Notes under the pieces: model-generated
What the model saw: the letters and a program-made list of their open reading frames with translations, nothing else
Databases searched by the model: none
What the model was told of the DNA's origin: nothing
DNA from: Combretum micranthum
Taxonomy: Eukaryota > Streptophyta > Magnoliopsida > Myrtales > Combretaceae
DNA length: 64,000 bases
Direction: 5' to 3'
Assembly: GCA_024138025.1 (NCBI GenBank)
Contig: JAMXBD010000582.1
Span: 62,001-126,000 of the forward strand
Program-made: the position numbers and the translations under genes
Shown here: in pieces, positions 61,708-64,000 of the stretch
Layout of the letters: the number at the start of each line of letters is the position of its first letter
How positions within the stretch are numbered: the stretch's first letter is position 1

Positions 61708-63159
61708 TGAACTTTTGCTTGTCCTCAAGCAAAATGAAGAATAAAATGAAATCTCTTATAGATGGTACAATTTTCCCAATTTAATCATAATTCCTTTAAC
61801 TTGTTTTTCTTGTATCTATTGCTCTAACCATACCAATTTCTTGTAATTAGAGTACTATAATCAAAATTTAGGAGTTAATCTAAATAAAACAAGTTTTAAT
61901 CTCAACTTTTAATAAAAGAACCTTCTATTCAAAAGCAAATACTCAATCCCCTAAGGAAAAATGCTCATTTAAACTTCATTGGATTTCTAGCTTATATATA
62001 TTCTAAGCAACACAAAATGAAAGCATGTAGTATCTACTTTTTCCTTAGAATTTCTCCTTCTTTATTATAAGTCTCCTTTATTTGAATATTTGCATTCATT
62101 TTTCTTTTTCTTTTTCTTTTTCAAGCATTTATTTTCTTTTTGGGAGGTTTTTGCCTCCATCTTTTTGCTTTTCAAAGCTTAAGAATTGAACTTTTGCCAT
62201 TCTTCCCTTCTCGTTACAGTGAGTTCATTGAGTCGGCACATCCCAGGCTCATCACCTAAGTGACCAGGTTTCAAAATACCCCTAAGAACTTTTCCTCACT
62301 TTAACATTCAAGTTCAGATACTCATAACTCAAAATTTCAAGTCAAAGGAGTAGTGGCTATGCTTGTTTCTTTTCTTTTTGAAAGCAATAACAATATCAAA
62401 GACTTATTTTTTGAGGATCACTAAGTTTAAAGTTTCTTCTACCTTTTCACTAAGTGTTAAAATTCAAAGAATATATACAAATTAAAATTTCCAAGAAGTA
62501 GACCTGTTTATTTTTCAAAGGACTCGACCAGCTCTTAAATTTCTAATTCCAAAGTTAAAAATAAAGTAAACTTGTTTCTTAAGGATTTTACAACTTAATT
62601 TTAACTTAGTAAACCAATCACAACAGCAGGTGAGTAAGATACTTTTACAAGTCAATTTCATTGCTTTTCAGTCTTTACTTTTGTACTATCTCCAATTTCA
62701 AGAGATTTTTTTGAAAAAAAATTTCGCAGAATTTCCTCATAATTTGCTTTCAAACCAAAAATACAAGGTGGGTATTTTCAACTATAAATATCAGCAAACA
62801 ACAAATCATATTTATCACTTAAATTCAACACTTCATTCAATTTTATCCCTTCCCCCATACATCAACCAAACAGTGTCCTCACTGTTTTGCAACAAATTAA
62901 ATCATAGGAAAGGAATAAGTAATGAATTGGATACTTCCCTAAAGTCAGTCGTTTCATAGTCATCAAAATTTTGCATTGCAAGAGAATTTGCTTTGCTGCT
63001 TTCCTGTAATCACTACAAAAGAAAAACAAAAACAAAAATAAAAACAAAAAGCAGAAAAATAATAAAGGAGTTCACCCACAGAAACTTGGGTACTCAATAA
63101 AAATACAGGCCAAGATAAAAATAAAAACAATAAAAATCAAATGAGAGCTAGCAGGATCT
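61708..63159 (-). other. 3' internal non-coding region of the second Athila-like element
   Basis: Collinear in reverse with 42881-44387: it shares AGCCTGGGATGTGCCG (about 62240), CCTTCCCCCAT (about 62850) and similar blocks. No supported coding region. Confidence 0.7.
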
Positions 63160-64000
63160 CTAGCTCTCTGGCCCTGGAATCTGTTTGCTGTTACCCTCAG
63201 GAGTATGTCTCTGTGTGTCTCCTGGGCGGGCTGTCCGTGTGTGCTCTGAACTGAGCCTATCTGAGTGATGTGAGCTGTGCCTAGACTCAGATGATGTCTC
63301 GTATGTCATGCCAGCCCCTGTCGCTGGGCTAATGCAGCAGATGGCCGTCTTCAACGCCTCAAAGATAGTCTTCCGAAACTTCTTATTTTTCTTCCGTTCC
63401 TTATCTTGACTATCCCTGAGCTCATGGCTTTGGCGCTTCAACTCCTTAACATCCAGCCTGAGCTGGTCCATACCATATGCTGCTGAAGTGCCTGCAGGAG
63501 GAGGAGGAGCAGATGTGGATGGAATCTCAAATGGAGCATCTCTAGGAAAGATATCCTGGAGCTCGACCTCCTCCAAAACCGGTGGCTGTGCTCCTCTGGG
63601 GTTTTTCAAAAATCCCCAGCCTCGAAATGGTGCAGATGTGATCTTCTTGCACTCAAATACCTCATCATCCTGTGGAGGCTCAAAAATGTCCATCCCCTTC
63701 AGTAATCTAGTGATATAGCCTCCACAACACAGGACTCGAGTCCTGGTATCATCTGCCTGCCGGTATATAAAGTTCGCTATCTCCACCCCTAAATCAATCC
63801 GTAGCCTCTGATAAGGCTAAACAAGTAGAACATGTCAAACGTAGTCACCTTGCTGTGACTAGTTTTCTTGCAACTCAGGGTGTGTGCAAGAATATGGTGG
63901 AGCAGCTTGTGCTCAGCACGAAAAGACGTGGCCAGTGATTTGGAGGGGACGAAGGACTCATTTGCTCTCTCAGGAGCAACTAACTGGAACCATATGCCTC
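63160..64000 (-). pseudogene. Athila-type env-like/plant transposon protein frame, partial
   Basis: The minus-strand frame from about 63815 to 63160 includes QRLRIDLGVEIANFIYRQ, YITRLLKGMDIFEPP and RGWGFLKNP, then a proline/alanine linker, a lysine-rich helix (DVKELKRQSHELRDSQDKER) and a Ser/His/Arg-rich tail ending PGPES. This is the pattern of the extra frame downstream of pol in Athila elements, annotated in plants as a putative plant transposon protein. Upstream, SFRAEHKLLHHILAHTLSCK (about 63860-63920) continues the family pattern but in another frame, so a frameshift lies near 63815-63820. Its function in Athila is not established. The frame runs off the window. Confidence 0.65.

Noticed and set aside
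1..64000. CRISPR array, bacterial operon, rRNA or tRNA gene
   Set aside because: No regularly spaced direct repeats, polycistronic gene runs or RNA gene signatures were seen; the window is plant nuclear DNA.

Overview
This is nuclear DNA from a flowering plant, almost certainly a eudicot. It is AT-rich, holds one intron-containing gene with GT-AG splice sites, and is otherwise packed with plant transposable elements: a chromovirus, Athila-like elements, long solo LTRs, a copia-type LTR, a TRIM, a LINE, a Tourist-like MITE and a Mutator-like element. No bacterial or organellar gene set was seen.

Layout. 1-3.5 kb: the decayed 3' half of a chromodomain Ty3/gypsy element inserted in a long-LTR repeat, here called family A, whose tail ends at 4038. 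4.0-7.2 kb: intergenic, with one MITE at 4891-5123. 7.2-20.1 kb, minus strand: the only intact host gene, a kelch-repeat/coiled-coil protein of 505 residues in 13 coding exons plus an upstream leader exon. Its largest intron carries a LINE fragment. A TRIM-like element at about 20.13-20.70 kb abuts its 5' end.

20.9-59.9 kb: the remains of one Mutator-like transposase (MULE) gene on the minus strand, blown apart by LTR insertions. Its zinc-knuckle C-terminus lies at 20.9-21.3 kb, its catalytic part at 54.2-55.3 kb, and its probable N-terminus at 57.8-59.9 kb. The separating insertions are nested. Family A copy A0 (21313-54177, duplication CCTCC) contains a copia-type LTR, family A copy A1, an Athila-like element (28871-46107, duplication ATAGC) and family B copy B2 (47510-53548). 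The Athila-like element contains A2, which contains B1 (33159-40043, duplication GATAG), which contains A3 (34070-38210, duplication ATAGA). B2 contains A4. Copy A5 and an Athila-type solo LTR (duplication GTATA) split the rest of the MULE. 59.9-64 kb: the LTR and 3' internal region of a second, minus-strand Athila-like element that runs off the window.

Families A (about 2.5-5 kb) and B (about 2.6-2.7 kb) appear only as LTR-like units with TG..CA-type ends and no coding interior. Family A is the most interesting material. On its sense strand every complete copy shows a TATA box, an ATG-free leader, a splice donor, a distant acceptor, and a mini-exon whose first ATG lies a few bases before a second donor. 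That arrangement suggests the LTR supplies a start codon by splicing. The host gene and the repeats do not form a functional unit; the repeats record repeated insertion into a transposon-rich block beside the gene.
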